Assembly: GCF_031457275.1 (NCBI RefSeq)
Contig: NZ_JAVDWH010000001.1
Coordinates: 1,240,001-1,304,000 of the forward strand
Source of the DNA: Aeromicrobium panaciterrae
GTDB taxonomy: Bacteria; Actinomycetota; Actinomycetes; Propionibacteriales; Nocardioidaceae
DNA length: 64,000 nucleotides
Reading direction: 5' to 3'
The notes beneath the pieces were generated by a model, which had not been told where the DNA came from, did not search any database, and saw only the letters and a list, made by a program, of their open reading frames with translations. Position numbers and translations under genes: made by a program. How positions within the stretch are numbered: position 1 is the first letter of the stretch; each line of letters opens with the position of its first letter. This document shows positions 63,471 through 64,000 of the stretch, in pieces.

Positions 63471-64000
63471 GGGGCACACGCTCCACCGGCTTGCTTCCGA
63501 GCTGACCGACACGTTCGGCGGTCGCGTCGTCTCGTCATCCAGCCCGCAGGGCCGGTTCGGCGTTGGCGCCTCACGTCTCGATGGTCGTGTTCTCGAACGG
63601 GCTGAGGCCTGGGGCAAGCACCTCCTGGTCGACTTCGCAGGACTGCGCGAGCGCGTACACGTGCATCTGGGGATCTACGGGTCGTTCGTCGTTGCCGCCG
63701 CGGATCAGCCCGTGGTCGGACAGGTCCGTTGGCGTCTTGCCACAGGGACCGCAACTGCTGACCTGCGCGGACCGACCGTTTGTGAGCTCCTCGAGCCCGA
63801 TGATGCGGACGCGCTCATCGATCGGATCGGCCCGGACCCGCTGCGAGCAGACGCTGACCCTGATCAGGCGTGGCAGCGCATCAGCTCGTCTCGTGCGCCG
63901 ATTGCGACTCTGCTCATGGATCAGCGAGTGATGTCTGGCGTCGGCAATGTCTATCGCGCCGAGGTTCTCTTCCGGCACCGAGTCGACCCTGACCTTGCCG
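63463..64000 (+). CDS. Fpg/Nei-family DNA glycosylase, 5' part
   Basis: TTG 63463 overlaps rpiB by eight bases and runs to the window edge, giving 179 codons. After the initiator the sequence is PEGHTLHRLA with the catalytic Pro and Glu of the Fpg/Nei family. The N-terminal beta-sandwich is followed by the helix-two-turn-helix region RVMSGVGNVYRAEVLF. The zinc finger would lie outside the window. PEGHT and the short loops suggest the actinobacterial Nei2 group, which removes oxidised bases. Confidence 0.9.
   Translation, partial: MPEGHTLHRLASELTDTFGGRVVSSSSPQGRFGVGASRLDGRVLERAEAWGKHLLVDFAGLRERVHVHLGIYGSFVVAAADQPVVGQVRWRLATGTATADLRGPTVCELLEPDDADALIDRIGPDPLRADADPDQAWQRISSSRAPIATLLMDQRVMSGVGNVYRAEVLFRHRVDPDLA

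Overview
The window is high-GC, gene-dense actinobacterial DNA. It carries NucS, a type I fatty acid synthase with AcpS, a standalone AtpF and AtpH (not the mycobacterial b-delta fusion), DUF2550, a mycothiol-type nitroreductase homologue and many GTG/TTG or leaderless starts. FAS I together with crotonyl-CoA carboxylase/reductase and MeaA suggests a Propionibacteriales/Nocardioidaceae organism, perhaps close to Aeromicrobium; this placement is inference. Coding is almost continuous. No stretch over 300 bases lacks a gene, and I saw no insertion sequence, prophage or CRISPR array.

Layout. 1-7.6 kb: complete F1Fo ATP synthase operon atpIBEFHAGDC, followed by a DUF2550 protein. 8.1-11.7 kb: small secreted peptide, PduO-type cobalamin adenosyltransferase, ethylmalonyl-CoA mutase (MeaA/Ecm) and a PEP-mutase/isocitrate-lyase-like protein. 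11.8-12.9 kb: iron locus with a tiny Cys/Lys-rich protein, an IdeR/DtxR-like iron box, ferritin, and a coupled lipoprotein resembling Streptomyces subtilisin inhibitor. 12.9-18 kb: NucS, lipoprotein, a three-domain hydroxyacyl-CoA dehydrogenase, alpha/beta hydrolase and a DivIVA-like coiled-coil protein. 18-22.3 kb: ccr, methylmalonyl-CoA epimerase, thiolase and meaB. With MeaA and the adenosyltransferase these form much of an ethylmalonyl-CoA / methylmalonyl-CoA acyl-assimilation set. 22.3-29.3 kb: small membrane proteins, a YbbN-like thioredoxin/TPR protein, an unusual membrane protein with three acidic 27-residue repeats, a lipoprotein, paired CrcB fluoride channels with a LysE exporter, tRNA-Arg(UCU) and PrsW. 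29.4-34.5 kb: two coupled dynamin-like GTPases and EttA. 34.5-41.7 kb: secreted protein, MarR/YceI pair, TetR, acyl-CoA dehydrogenase, thiolase and SDR genes, then a TetR/SDR pair. 41.7-55.5 kb: lipid synthesis block with a 2994-residue FAS I, AcpS, TetR, aminoglycoside-phosphotransferase-like kinase, SDR, acyl-CoA carboxylase carboxyltransferase and standalone biotin carrier. 55.5-64 kb: thioesterase, truncated haemoglobin, MscS channel, DoxX, aminopeptidase N, YbdK-like ligase, DsbA-like nitroreductase, RpiB and the start of a Fpg/Nei glycosylase.

Regulation visible in the DNA. Two operator families link separate loci. TGAGG-N4-CCTCA palindromes occur in pairs around a predicted -10 box both before fas and before the carboxyltransferase gene, implying one regulator for malonyl-CoA supply and chain synthesis. 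An 18-base block containing CTAAGCAAGCGCTTAG occurs before the acyl-CoA dehydrogenase operon at 36.9 kb and before the SDR-kinase-TetR operon at 53.6 kb. A TGAATG-N2-CATTCA site precedes the SDR/TetR pair at 41.6 kb, and a near-consensus iron box precedes ferritin. At least nine genes show TANNNT 6-8 bases before the start codon and no Shine-Dalgarno sequence, the arrangement of leaderless transcripts.
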